Part shown: in pieces, positions 33,713 through 48,699 of the stretch
Numbering within the stretch: the stretch's first letter is position 1
How the letters are laid out: the number at the start of each line of letters is the position of its first letter
Source of the DNA: Warburgia ugandensis
Lineage: Eukaryota > Streptophyta > Magnoliopsida > Canellales > Canellaceae
Length of the DNA: 64,000 nucleotides
Direction: 5' to 3'
Assembly (NCBI GenBank): GCA_035236585.1
Contig: CP141135.1
Location: 9,210,001-9,274,000 of the forward strand
Notes under the pieces: generated by a model
Told to the model about the DNA's origin: nothing
Databases searched by the model: none
Seen by the model: the letters and a program-made list of their open reading frames with translations, nothing else
Position numbers and translations under genes: made by a program

Positions 33713-36700
33713 TGTATTCCTCCTGGATAAGACCAAGTTTCTGAAGAAACCGCTTTATCCACAACATCTCCTTCCTAGCTTCAGCTGTGGCAATATACTC
33801 TGCTTCTGTTGTTAGTAAAGCAATACACTTCTGCAACTTGGACTGCCAAGATACATCTCCCCTTGCAAAAGTGAATAAGAATCTTAATGTTGATTTTCTA
33901 TCATCAAGATCCCCTGTCATGTCAGCATCTGTGTATCCTTCCAGGACAGGCTCCGATTCTCCAAAACACATGCACAACTTGAATGTACCCTTGAGATATC
34001 TCAAGATCCACTTCACTGCTTCCTAGTGATCTCTTCCTGGGTTGGATAGGAATCTACTTACTACTCCTACTGCATGAGTAATGTCTAGTCTGGTGCACAC
34101 CATTGCGTACATCAGACTTCCAACTACTGATGAGTATCGTATCATTGACATCTTTTCTTTTTCCTATTCTGAAGAAGGATAAGTCTGCTTGCTCAATTTG
34201 AAATGATTACCAAGCGGAGTGTTGACTAGCTTGGTATTCTCCATGTTGAACCTATTGATTACTCGTTCAACATACTTCTGTTGTGATAGCCACAACTTTC
34301 TTGACTTTCTATCATGAACAATCTACATGCCCAAAATCTGCTGAGCTGGGCCTAAGTCCTTCATATAAAAAGAATTAGATAATTCATTCTTCAGCTTGCT
34401 AATCATAGATGCATCTTATCCTGTAATCATCATATCATCTACATAGAGAAGGAGTACAATAAACTTTCCATCAAGGAATCTCTGCACAAACACGCATTGA
34501 TCTGTTGCTATTCTCTTGTACCCATGACTCGTCATTAATGAGTCAAACTTCTTGTACGATTGCCTCGGTGCTTGCTTGAGACTATATAGGCTCTTCTTTA
34601 ATTTGCAGATTAGGTGCTTCTTCCTTGGAACTTCAAATTCTTTAGGTTGCTCCATGTAGATATCTTTCTCTAAATCTCCGTGAAGAAATGTAGTCTTCAC
34701 GTCCATCTATTTAAGCTCCAAATTTAAGCTAGCCACTAATCCGAGTACAGTTTGGATTGAATTCATCTTCACCACTGGTGAGAAGATTTTGTCAAAGTCA
34801 ATCTCTTTTATTTGTTCGAAGCCTTTGATGACCAATCGAGCTTCGTGCTTTACTAGATTTCCGCCACCATCTTTCTTGAGCTTGAACAACCATTTGTTCT
34901 TTAGTGCTCTCTTACCCTTAGCAAGCTTCACTAACTCATAAGTTTTGTTCTTTTGCAGTTAGTCAATTTTCTCATGCATAGCTTGCATCCACTTACTCTT
35001 GTCTGCATGATTCTGTGCTTTTTGAAAACTTTCTAGCTCTCCCTCTTTAGTAAGCGTGATATACTTTGATTTTAGATATTTTTTTGAGGGAATCAGTACA
35101 CAGCCTCTCGAAGATATCTTTGGGTGATACTCATTATCTTCTATTGGAAGGATCTCTTCATTATTTAGTTGTTGTGATTGTCCTACACCTTCTAGCAGAG
35201 GGGGTTGCAGCTCCCCCTGCATCCTCTTCTTTTGCTTCTAGAAAGTCATCTTGCATGTTGTCTGTGTCAAGCTATACTGGTGAAGGATCTGAAACAAAAT
35301 TTGGAGCACTGGTACTTTCTTCACTAAACTTTGTAGGTTTTTCAAAGTCCACGTAGAACTGGTTCATGTGGAATACAACATCTCTACTTCTGATGACCTT
35401 CTTAGCCTCTAGATCTCATAGCCAGTATCCAAATTCGTTGTCTCCATAGTTGATAAAGATACATGAATTTGACTTAAGGTCGAGTTTTTGTCTCAACTCA
35501 TTAGATATATGCACAAATGCTTTGCATTTGAACACCCTCAAATGTTTGTAAGAAACTTTCTTACCAAACCACACCTTCTTTGGAACTTCAAAGTTCAATG
35601 GTGATTTGTTAATGAGGTAATAGGATATTCATACAACTTCCTAGAATGGCTTAGGCAACTTAACCATACTGAGCATGCTTCTGACTCATTCCATAATAGT
35701 CCGATTCATTCCTTTAGCAACACCATTATGTTGTGGGGTACGTGGGACCATCTTCTCATGTCGAATATCGCAATTAGCGCAATATGCCTTGAATTCTCTA
35801 GAAGCATATTCTCCTCCATTGTTTGTCCATAGACACTTCAATTTCTTTCCTGTTTGCCTTTCCACCAATTCGTGAAATCTCTTAAAGTGCTCGATTACTT
35901 GGTCCTTCGTTCTTACAAGATATACTCACACCTTTCTAGAAACATCATCTATAAATATACAAAATATTTGTTTCCTCCTAAGGACACTTTTTCTATGGGA
36001 CAACATACATCAGAGTACACCAAACTCAATATTTCTTTTATTACTGGGAGAAGAAAATACAACCCTATGTTGCTTGCCAAACAAATAGTAATTGTAAGGG
36101 TTTAGAATTATACCTTTGGCTATTTTGATAAACTGCTTCTTAGCGAGTGTGAATATTCCTTTTTCTCCCATGTGGTTGAGTCTCTTGTACCAAAGGTTTG
36201 GTGATGCCACATCTTCCACTGTGTTAAGGCTATCTCTGCATATCCTAGTGTGTCTTGTACAGAGTATTGCAGATGTGCCCTCTTGCCACAATCATCGCAC
36301 CTTTCATCAATTTTCAGGTGCTATTGCCAAAATAGTTTGAGTAGCCTTGTTTATCAAGTGCTGAGACTGGGATTAAGTTTAGCCTGAGTTCTTGTGTGTG
36401 CTGCACTTCCTTTAGGATCACTGTGCAGGTAAGGTTTGTCTTGATTTGCATATCTCCAATCCCAATTATTTGGGACGCACTGTTGTTTTCTATCTTCACA
36501 ATGCCAAAGTCTACTTTCCTATAGGTGATGAAGAATTTTTTATGTGGTGTAGCGTGGTAGGAGGCTGTTGTGTCTACCTCCCACTCAGCTTCACTGTTGG
36601 CCACATGCATGTACGCTTTTTCTTCAACCATCAGTACTGATATGTCCTTTGCAATGGTGACATTTGTTTCACCATTACCTTTCTTTGTCTTGTTTTGTCC

Positions 36701-36715
36701 CATTTCATTCTTTAG
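33700..36715 (-). pseudogene. pol: Copia-2 pol: protease, integrase, RT, truncated RNase H
   Basis: Read downwards: protease WEVDTTASYHAT near 36600; pre-integrase LWYKRLNHMGEKG near 36190, with its zinc ligand region changed to NYYLFGKQH; integrase with NGGEY and TPQHNGVAKGMN near 35700-35830; RT 34931-34416 with VIKGFEQIKEIDFDKIFSP, VKTTFLHGDLEKDIYMEQ and YVDDMMITG; RNase H 34016-33700 with YTDADMTGDLDDRKST and TTEAEYIATAEARKEMLW. After EEYKV the sequence jumps straight to the PPT, so about 250 bp coding the CDSQSAIDL...ADMLTK part present in Copia-1 is missing. Frameshifts and stops separate the blocks. Confidence 0.9.
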
Positions 36716-37496
36716 TTTTCAACTATCCTTTTTTATATATCTTGGAATGCCACAGTGGAAGCACTTGTATTGCCCCTAGGTCTGCTCTTAGATCTGCCTC
36801 AATCCTGCGATCTCCCACGCTTTTGATTTTGCTTCTTCCTTGACCTCGACCTCTACTGCTACTACTTTCTTTGTTTTTTGTAACCAGGGCATGTGCTTGG
36901 TTTGATTTGGATTCTTTTCTCTTAGCCTCCTCATTGAATAGAGCGCCCTTAACCATTGCCATGGTCAGTTTGCCTTCTGGAGCTGAGTTGCTAAGGGAGA
37001 TTACTAGGGCCTTCCAACTTTCAGGTAAGGAACTCAACAATAACAAGGCCTGCCTTTCGTCCCCAAGTGGAAACTCTACTGATACGAGCTGGTTCACTAG
37101 GTTTTGAAATTCACTAGTGTGCTTGGCTATTGACGTTCTACTTTTCAACTTTAAATTCATTAGCCTTTTCGTCAACAAGGCTTTGTTGCGTATAGTCTTT
37201 GCCTGATACATGTTCTTTAGCTTTTTCCAAAGAACATAATCATTTTCTTCTTGGACTACATGATGGAAGACACTATGGTCGATCCATTGTCTAATCTGAC
37301 ATATAGTTTTCAAGTTCATTTTTATCCACTCCTTTTCTGAAATACCCTCAGGTCTTTTTTCCTCATCATTTAGAGGGTCATGAAGATATTTACAATGTAA
37401 AGGATCCTTCATTATAGGTCTGTGTAAGGTGTAATTGGTGGCATTGAGTTTTATCATAGCCCCAGTCACGACATTTTTTAAACCAGATTCATCCAT
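36716..37496 (-). pseudogene. gag: Copia-2 gag, near-intact but with damaged zinc knuckle
   Basis: Open for about 257 codons from MDESGLKNVVTGAMIKLNAT. Much better kept than Copia-1 gag: LLLLSSLPESWKALV and SRGRGQGRSK are present. The frame shifts just before the knuckle, which reads CFHCGIPRYIKKDS. Compared with C-x2-C-x4-H-x4-C, the His is Tyr and the last Cys is Ser, so zinc binding is probably lost. Confidence 0.88.
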
Positions 37497-38636
37497 GGAG
37501 TTTTAGAGTTTATTTCTAACTTTTCTGAGTTTAACCTTGAGAAATGAAGTGCACGGTTGAGTCTAGAATGGTAAAAAACCTTAGTAGTGGTTAAGGTATG
37601 CCTAAATTTTTTTTATGTATAGGTGGGTAAAAATATCATTTTAGAGGGGGTATTATTCATGGGCAGAATTATAAATATTCAGATACTATTCAAAAAATAC
37701 TATTTACTGGTACTGTTCAAACCCATGTACTGTTCACGAGTACCTTTCTGTAGAAACCCGGTACTATTCATAAGGGTGGTAGTATTAATTTGAAGATTGC
37801 TGTTTTTAGGGTTTATATACACGGGATACGAACAAAATCCTAACCTGTTCTTCCCCTTCAGCAGCTGTTGTTGCATTTTCCTCCTGCTTGCATGCTGCTC
37901 CCTGATTCAGTTCAACTTTACCAAATCAACTTTGGCAACAACTTCTAGTGGCGGCTTCACCAACTTAGTTCCGGCAACAACTTCCTGTGACGGCTTCACC
38001 AAATCAATTCTAGCAACAGTTTTCGATGGCAACTTCACTAGATCAGTCCTCGCATCATCAAATCTCTCTAGTTTTCTCTTACAAATGCAACTTACCACCA
38101 TATGAGTTGATTTATTATTATTTTTTCTTTTTGTTTTCCAGGGAGGGCTAGTGGCTTCACTGCTGCCAGTCCAGATCTCCTTCTTCACTCCTCTTTCGTT
38201 TCTCTTCCTTTGTTTTTTTTTTGCTGCTTCTCAGATTTGAGGATTCTCAGATCTGGGATCTCTAATATCAGATCTCTCAAATCTAGACTCTTCGATCTAG
38301 GATGTCTTCAGATGAAGCTCTATGATTTGGGATGTTCTCTGATCTAGAGCGTGCTCTGATAATTTGATCTAGAATTGGGCTTTCCAGACTCAGATATGGT
38401 TTTTCCAATCTAGACTGGGCCACTCCTCGGTCTACGTTGGATCTGGACTAGGCTGGACTGGGCTGGTCTCCTCGGCTTGGGCTAGATTTGGATTAGGTTA
38501 GGCCGGTCTCCTCAGCCTAGACTAGATCTGGATTGGGCTGGTCTCCTCAACCTGGGCTGGAATTGAATTGGGTTGGGCCGCTCTCCTTGGCCTGGGCTAG
38601 ATCTGGATTAGGCTGGGGCAATTTGGATCTGGCCCG
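37497..38636 (-). repeat. Copia-2 untranslated leader
   Basis: Between PBS and gag. The gag-proximal part (about 37620-37790) holds an array of gaatagta / gaacagta motifs on the minus strand. The PBS-proximal part (about 38340-38636) holds repeats made of gcccaatccagat and aggc(c)gaggaga-like blocks. Both resemble the Copia-1 leader. The middle (about 37810-38200) has short repeated blocks of the form ...caacttcacca.... Confidence 0.6.
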
Positions 38637-38648
38637 GCTATGATACCA
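38637..38648 (-). other. Primer binding site, Copia-2
   Basis: The minus strand reads TGGTATCATAGC, one base from the LTR end, differing at one position from TGGTATCAGAGC. Confidence 0.8.
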
Positions 38649-38888
38649 CTGTTGCGGATGCGCAGTAGCTTTAATGCCACTATTGCAAATAGATCTGGCT
38701 ATTTGTTCAGATCAGTCTACCAAATCAGAGGATCTGAATGAAGACACAATCACACACAAGGATAACAAGCAGATTAACGTGGTTTGGCGTAGATCTGGCC
38801 TACGTCCATGAGAAAAGAGAAATTACTCACTAGATTGAATCAGAATACAATGGAGGAGGAGGATCACAACCAGATTCTCACTCGACTT

Positions 38889-38989
<101 letters not shown>

Positions 38990-39067
38990 GATCAACTGAT
39001 CTATTTCTTACACCCATTGTTTAGTAGTGATCGGATCTCCCCTATTTATAGGGTGTAGATGATTCAA

Positions 39068-39101
39068 TTGTCAAGATCTGCATCACAGCAGATCTTGACA
39101 A
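39068..39101 (-). promoter_or_regulatory. U3 inverted repeat, Copia-2 5' LTR
   Basis: Perfect 14-bp arms ttgtcaagatctgc (39068-39081) and gcagatcttgacaa (39088-39101), spacer atcaca. The spacer differs from the 3' LTR (agcaca) while both arms are unchanged. Confidence 0.6.
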
Positions 39102-39252
39102 ATCCACAAATTCAGTTGCCTAATTTGATTGTTGATTCAGTGCCGAATTTTGACTGTATTGATTTCCAATTTTAATGCACTAACTCTTGACTTTCATTTG
39201 CTGTGTTTTGACTTTGCAAATGTCTCCACATGGGTATGAACTCATCAATCAC

Positions 39253-41759
39253 AATGGAAGTGGAACCATTATCTTTTGGTGATTCCTGTAGCCTTATTTA
39301 TTGGGTTAAAGGCAAGGTAGAAATCCCATGATGTTTGTCAAATAAGATATTACAGAACAGTGAATGGAAAGAGGAATTGTGGGTTGCTTTGGTTGGATAA
39401 ATTCTTCATTCTAACTATAGTTCATTTGTAAATTATGTGTTTCAAAATTTTGGAGGAACGTGCGGAGCATTTAGCTTACTTGTAGTTGTACCTTGGAAGA
39501 CATTAGTCGGTAATCGTAATTGCACCGATTGTGGTGGTGATTTTGTTGTAAGAACGGTGCATTTCCTCACCTCGGCCAATAAGTTTTCGACTTTTGACCA
39601 TCTTACCTCTTCTCAGATACCTTCTTTAAATTTTGCTGCTAGAATTTATCTCAAAGAATCAATTCCTAACAATTTTCTTTAGCACTCTCCGCCAACTCTA
39701 TCCTTGCGTAGAATTGAACTTCTTATCTGAACTAATCTTCCATGTTGATGTTCTCAGTCTACGAAACTCTTCTCGACCTTGTTGTTTACTTTTTACACAG
39801 TTTTGTTTCAATACTTCGGGGTACTCTGCCAGCAACTCTCTTCTGAATAGTAGAATTGCCCTTCCGGCCAGGGTTATAATATTTCATATCAAGGCATATA
39901 ATATAATATGGTCTACGGGATTACGCTTAATAACTTTGCTAGTTAGGCCCCTAGTGGTCGACGATTCTAGAGACATGAGAAATCATTGGTATTTGCAAGC
40001 GTAAGTGGAAGGATTTACTTATATGGTGAGTAATGTATGCTTTGCCCAGTCTTCGTGATCTAAAAATTGGATGCCTAACGGTGCCAATCTGGCCTTTTTT
40101 GGCACGCTAATATGGTGTTTGATTGGTAAACACCTGGACGATTCTAGAGACATGGGAACTAATAAGGTGTTTTCATGTTCAAATCTGACTTGTAGATGCA
40201 ATGAATAAGAAATGCCTTGCCCGCCTTACTGATTTGTGCACAGTCAATCGTGATCTGCCAACCTTTATTTTTTTGGTAAAGATCGGCCAACCTTTGCAAT
40301 CCCGAAACAAAATAAATAGTTCAGTTCTATTGTTTCGGTCATTCAGATGCTTCTCGAACCGTCAATTTGATGCCCCCATAAACACGGTGGTTAGGATTCT
40401 CCAATGGCGGAGGATCAGGGATACAATACGTTTCTTATTTGAGTACACGCACACACAGTGACAATTGAGAATGCAGAGATAAACATCTTTTGCAAGGTTG
40501 TGCAATCTGGAGTCTGATTCTTTAGTGAGAATTAAATTTCTTTGGGTGCAAATAAAATCCCTCCTTATATATAATTTAAACAGTCGCAAGAATACAGAAT
40601 CGATTTCTACCAATTAAGTGAGAATCTTATTTCAAAATTTAAAATTCGGTGACTTCCATCGCTACTTAAAAATTAAATTGTAGATGAACAACCCTATCCC
40701 TGGTCCCTAGACCATGATGCTTTCTCATAGCATGGAGCTGCAATTCTATTTGATACCAGTGAACAAATTACTTAATGTTTGCACCTACTTAAAAGCAGTA
40801 GCCGATTACTTACATTTGCACGTGCCTTCTAGCTAGCCTTGCAGATAGAGTCATGTCTTACAGCCATATTTGATTTCACTGAGTTTCCTAGTCTTAGCCG
40901 AGTTGGTTAAGTGCTTGATTTACTGCCAATAGGTTGCAGGTTTAATCCACTCACCATTGGACCAAAAATTAAATAAAAGGAAAAAAAAGTGAGAACCCAA
41001 AATTATTTTCTTAATTAGCATACTCATTTTCTTCACTTATGAAACTCGAGGTTATGAAGGAACTATGCATGACACTCTATGGGGTGTTGCAGAGCTTGCC
41101 AATTGAGCTCGACATGTGAAATGGATGGATAAAGATGTTGTGCTCAGACTAGAATACATTCATAAATTAAAGAAAAATTTTCGTATGGATAACTTAAAGT
41201 TTACCCTCTTTCTCAGAGAAGGGCTTAAAGTAGTTCCAATTTCATCGATTCAGTCCTAGAACTTACTACGCCAATTCTTCGCTGTCAAATTAGCGACGGC
41301 AATATGAAAAGAGTGCATGTGACCAAACAAGACTTTTTTAGGGCAAAACATTCCTATGTTTTTTGCGAGTCCCGCTCTAAAATGGCCTGGCATGGTAGTT
41401 TGGACATAAAGTTGAGCCCTAATTTGAAGTAAACTAATTCGTAGCTCCCTTTTGGTTGAGGGAGATATTGAAGAGGAAGACTTTAAAAATTGTTGTATTC
41501 CTATCAAGAGGAAGAAAGGGTCCTTCAAGTTGGAGGTTTGGACTAAGAATCAAAGGCAATAAAGGTTTGGGAATTCCAGTTGAAGGAATACGAGCAAGAT
41601 GAGAACCAAACCTATGATAAGTCATTGCATGGCCTCTCAATTTGGGATTTTCAGTTTAAAATGCTTGTCATGGGGACTCATAATATTTTATTTGGTTTTT
41701 AGTTTTAAGATGAGATTCAATTATTTGAAGTGAATTATTTTTTATTTTCAATTCATAAA
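39253..41759. other. Intergenic, no gene recognised; one tRNA-like segment
   Basis: No protein domain recognised on either strand. Around 40891-40990 a tRNA-like stretch is present: A-box-like tagccgagttggttaagtg, B-box-like ggttgcaggtttaatcc, then an A-rich tail. This resembles a decayed tRNA-derived SINE, but no target duplication was found. Confidence 0.4.
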
Positions 41760-41978
41760 ATGAAACAAGTGTATTGGAGAATTAGTTTGGTTTCATGTCT
41801 GGGAGGTTTACCATGGAAGATGTTTTCTTACTATGACAATTAGTAGATAAATATAGGGAAAGGAGGAAAGACCTCCATATGGTTTTTATCGACTTAGAAA
41901 AAACTTATGATAGAGTCCCTAGAAAGTTAATATGGACGGTGTTCGACAATAAAAGGGTTTCGCAGGAGTATATAGACA

Positions 41979-42013
<35 letters not shown>

Positions 42014-42975
42014 GAGCGGTAACAAATATTAAGACCATTAGTGGCGAGACTAATACTTTTCCTATCATTGTAGAATTGCACCAAGGATCGACATTGAGCC
42101 CATACCTTTTCACATTGGTTATGAATGAGTTAACAAAACATCTGCACGAGAAGATTCCCTGGTGCATGCTATTTGCAGATGATATAATCTTACTTGATGA
42201 GACAAGGGAGGGTGTAAACACAAAGCTAGAGTTATGGAGAGAAGCATTAGAACTTGAAGGATTTAAAATTGGCCAAACTAAGACAGGATATATTGAATGT
42301 AATTTTAGCAATGAGAGTAGGAGTGAAACACCAGTCAAGGTTGATAACCAAGAAGTCCCCATAAAAAACCACTTTCGGTACTTATGATCAATGATTCATG
42401 AGAGTGGAGAGATTGAGAGGGAGGTTACCTAGAGAATCTAAGCAGGTTGGAACAAATGGAGATGTGCATCTGTAGTTTTGTGTGGTTGGTGGGTGTCACT
42501 CAAACTAAAAGGAAAATTCTATAGGATGGCTATAAGGCTGGCCATGCTCTATGGATCAGAGTGTTGAGCAGTTAAGGAACATCATACTTATAGGATGAGC
42601 AATGCAGAAATGAGGATGTTAAGATGGATGAGTTGTAAGACAAGAAAGGATATAATTAGAAATGATAATATTAGAGAAAATTTAGGGATAGCATCAATAG
42701 ATAACAAGATGAGGGAGATTAGACTTAGATGGTTTGGACATGTTCAAAGGAGACCAACAATGGCACCGGTTAGAAGGAGTAAGGCAATACATGTAAAAGG
42801 TTCTAAAAGGGCAAGGGGAAAGCTCAAAAGAACGTGGATAGAAGTGGTGAGGAAAGATTTAAAAATTTTGGGACTAAATAAAGCAATAGTATTTAATAGA
42901 GTGGAATGGAGGAAAAAGATTCATGTGGCCAACCCCTAATTGGGATAAGGTCTTGATGATGATGATGATGATTTA
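41760..42975 (+). mobile_element. 5'-truncated RTE-clade LINE (RTE-B)
   Basis: Homologous to the 3' third of RTE-A. It begins at atgaaacaagtgta within the RT and ends with the same short 3' UTR and (GAT)n tail (about 42955-42972). Motifs: FIDLEKTYDRVPRK, HQGSTLSPYLF, active site FADDIILL (both Asp kept), RLRWFGHVQRRPTMAP, IHVANP. Stops near 42385, 42430 and 42567 and the AT insertion make it a pseudogene. 5' truncation is normal for LINEs. No clear TSD found. Confidence 0.92.
41981..42010. repeat. (AT)n microsatellite within RTE-B RT
   Basis: It replaces the codons that in RTE-A read DIIKDMYEGAVT. Here the sequence goes from gacataatt through an AT run to agggagcggt, so a short AT-rich seed (aagatatgtatg) has apparently expanded. 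Confidence 0.9.
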
Positions 42976-43317
42976 TTCCCCTTTGGGGGGTCAGGGGATA
43001 ACATGGGCAGTTCATTGAGAAGTAGATTTTGGAAGACTATACCTTGGAAAGCATATTTGGAGAGCTATAACTTTGAAAAGGTTCCCTTCTATCTGGTGCT
43101 TCTTTTCCTTATTTAAATTGGTGTGAAGAGTTATTTTCATTGTTTTGTTGTTGTTAGTGGTAGTACTATTATATATTTTGGTAGAAAAATACTTTCTAAA
43201 AGTGCACAATAAAAGTTAATGAGTAAACATGGTACTTTTCATAGGAAGTGTGTGTGTGTGTGTTTTTTTTTAATAATAATTTTCTTGAAATTAGTTGAAG
43301 GAAACACAAGTTCTGAA
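42976..43317. other. Intergenic, no gene seen
   Basis: AT-rich, with a short (GT)n at about 43249-43262 followed by a T run. No coding feature. Confidence 0.4.
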
Positions 43318-43478
43318 AAAGGTGTCATCATGTGAACTTGAGGTCAATGGTTCAAGGTGTGGAATAATCCTCTTGCAAAATACAAGGTAAGGCTGCCTAC
43401 TGTAGGCCCTTGTGGTTTGTCCCTTCTCCGGATCCCGCATAGGCGGGAGCTTCGTGCACCGGGGCTTCCATTTTTTAT
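43318..43478 (+). mobile_element. Au SINE (plus strand)
   Basis: B-box-like ggttcaaggtg, then cctcttgcaaaatacaagg, taaggctgcctac, cccttgtggtttgtccctt, gatcccgcataggcgggagc and ttcgtgcaccggggct with a terminal T run. This is the canonical Au SINE body and 3' end. The tRNA-like 5' head is diverged. Confidence 0.85.
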
Positions 43479-43506
43479 CGTCTTATATGCTCTCTCTCTC
43501 TCTCTC

Positions 43507-46639
<3,133 letters not shown>

Positions 46640-47010
46640 GTGGTTATCTTGATAGCTTTGCCAGAAAGCTATATTATGTTGATAGATTTAGAGATACTCC
46701 ACATAAAGGTTTCATGCCATGCAAAGCGGTTGGGTGATGCCTTCTAGGCTTTGTGGCTAAGATCAAGTGTAGTATCCGTTCTTACATATGTGGATTGGGT
46801 GGAAGAAGATAAATTCTCGTTCATTTAGCTTGCTCACAATGACAAGGAACTTAAGACTGGATTTCTTTATCGACTTCTACTTACAAAATGCTAGTGAAGG
46901 GCTCAATGATGGGTTGATAAAGATAGAAAGAGATGAGCAGGCAATTGTCATGATGTCCCATGTACCTCCACCTCCAGAGATAAGTTCATAGGGACATACT
47001 TTGAATCCAC
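46640..47010 (+). pseudogene. Possible MULE transposase N-terminal (PB1-like) remnant
   Basis: Across two frames: VDWVEEDKFSFI-LAHNDKEL, then ASEGLNDGLIKIERDEQA and HVPPPPEIS. This order (a vD.vd.DK.S..EL...kELG stretch, then 'GL..I..D..' and a V..PxxI) resembles the N-terminal domain of plant MULE-type transposases. It is heavily decayed and the match is from memory of the family pattern only. The nearby sequence to about 47330 may continue it. Confidence 0.33.
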
Positions 47011-48695
47011 TGCACCTATTGAGGCAAACGGTAGTGTAAGTTATATGGTTTACAACAAGCAAATGGTGAGAGATAGAAAGTGTCTGAAATTGCAGTGAAG
47101 AGGTCATGCTCATTGCAATTTGATTATGGAGGAAGAAATCCTAGAAACTGGGGCAATCTGGTATCACCTCCCTTAAACAAAGGCACATAGGTGCATCATA
47201 CCACGCGAATAAGTTGCATCTATTTCTCTAGAATTAGAGAGAAAAGGTGAGATAAGTATTGGTGTAAAGGAAAGTGAGGAAGAAACAAATACTGAACATT
47301 TCATGACCAAAACTTACCTGAATTCATCTTCGGAGATGAAAATCTCCTTCCTCAGGTTGAATTGATCCAGGAAGTGACATGCCTAGTCGTAGAGAAGCAA
47401 TTGATTGGGGCTTCCTTTCTTTGTACCAAACTCACAATTTCAAGAAGAAGGGACTAGATCGACGAGATTTCTTTCAGTTTTCTTAGTTTGAAGCTCTAAT
47501 TTAGTCTTTTATCTTTAGCTTCTACAGATTCTCTCTACAACTAGGGCTCAAAATTCGCCCAACTTAAGTACGGAAGATGAGCATTGGAGGTGTGAATTTC
47601 GACCCACGACCTGTGGACTCATGACTCCCACCTGTTTCAGTCACGGGTTACTAATTACGACCCGTTGAAAATTGATTCATAATCGGTCGGCCCACCTAAA
47701 ATTGCCAGCAATTGATCTATACTTTGAGGTCAATGGGTTGGGTTGACTTGAAGGAAGAGAGTGCACTGGAGTCTTTGCATCTTCCAAGAAAGAGATTCAC
47801 TGACTTTATATTATTTTCTTAGATATAAAATACTCATCTTATTTGCACCACTATATTTAGCCTGGATATGAAAAATTATGCCTAGTCAATGATCCTAGCT
47901 AATAAATTTATCCACTTTTATATATCAATTGTTGTAATTTAAAGTATAACAAAAAATAGTGCTAGAAACATCAAATAAGATTAATCTTTGGCGTGTGTAT
48001 ATAATCTAAGAGATTTCAAATAATATAAATGGATTAAATCTTTACAAAATTATGCCTAAAATGATGAGATATCAGTTGTATAAATAAGATGTAATTTAAA
48101 GCATTTGAGGACTACTTAAATCATAGTATGATATCTCTTGACTCTTTATTTCTTTATAGAGCAAGTTAGCTAGTTGCTAGAGTCTGTTATTGGGCTTTGT
48201 TTTAGTTTTACATCTACTGCTCAAAAAAGCTCATCAAAAGTATTTAAGTCTTGGTAAGTATACATGCTCAAGGAGAGATGAAGGGATACATACCCATTTT
48301 TCTATGCAAGTTAAGACTTGTACTGTAGATCTAAGCAGTTCACAGTATCAAGAATGTCATAGATAGGTTACAGCTCAAATTTCACGTTAAGTGAACATAT
48401 ATGGCCTATGATTTTTGAAATTATGACTATTCATTTTTATTATTTTTTTAAAAGTCCAAACAAGTAGTTAGGTTTGTCATAATGCATTGATTTCACATGA
48501 ATTGCCTATTTTGACATTTTGAATATGAATGAACATCTTAGTTCTACCAAATTGAAGGTGTTTAAAACCTTTATTACTTGCTAACTCGCCCATCATAAAC
48601 AGGTTAGGTTCAAGTAGCCATTTTATGACATATGGAAGAAATATGTAGTGCCATTTGCAACCAATTGATCCGCAACGCACGACGTCCTGCTCGCA
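47011..48695. other. Intergenic, AT-rich, no gene recognised
   Basis: No domain or repeat end was identified on either strand beyond the possible continuation of the MULE-like relic. Confidence 0.4.
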
Positions 48696-48699
48696 ACCT

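Noticed and set aside
39437-40004. Open frames of 81 and 123 codons after Copia-2
   Set aside because: Overlapping in different frames, without family motifs or a plausible exon structure.
40891-40950. tRNA-Leu/Ser-like gene candidate
   Set aside because: A and B boxes are present, but the cloverleaf cannot be completed and an A-rich tail follows; SINE-like relic preferred.
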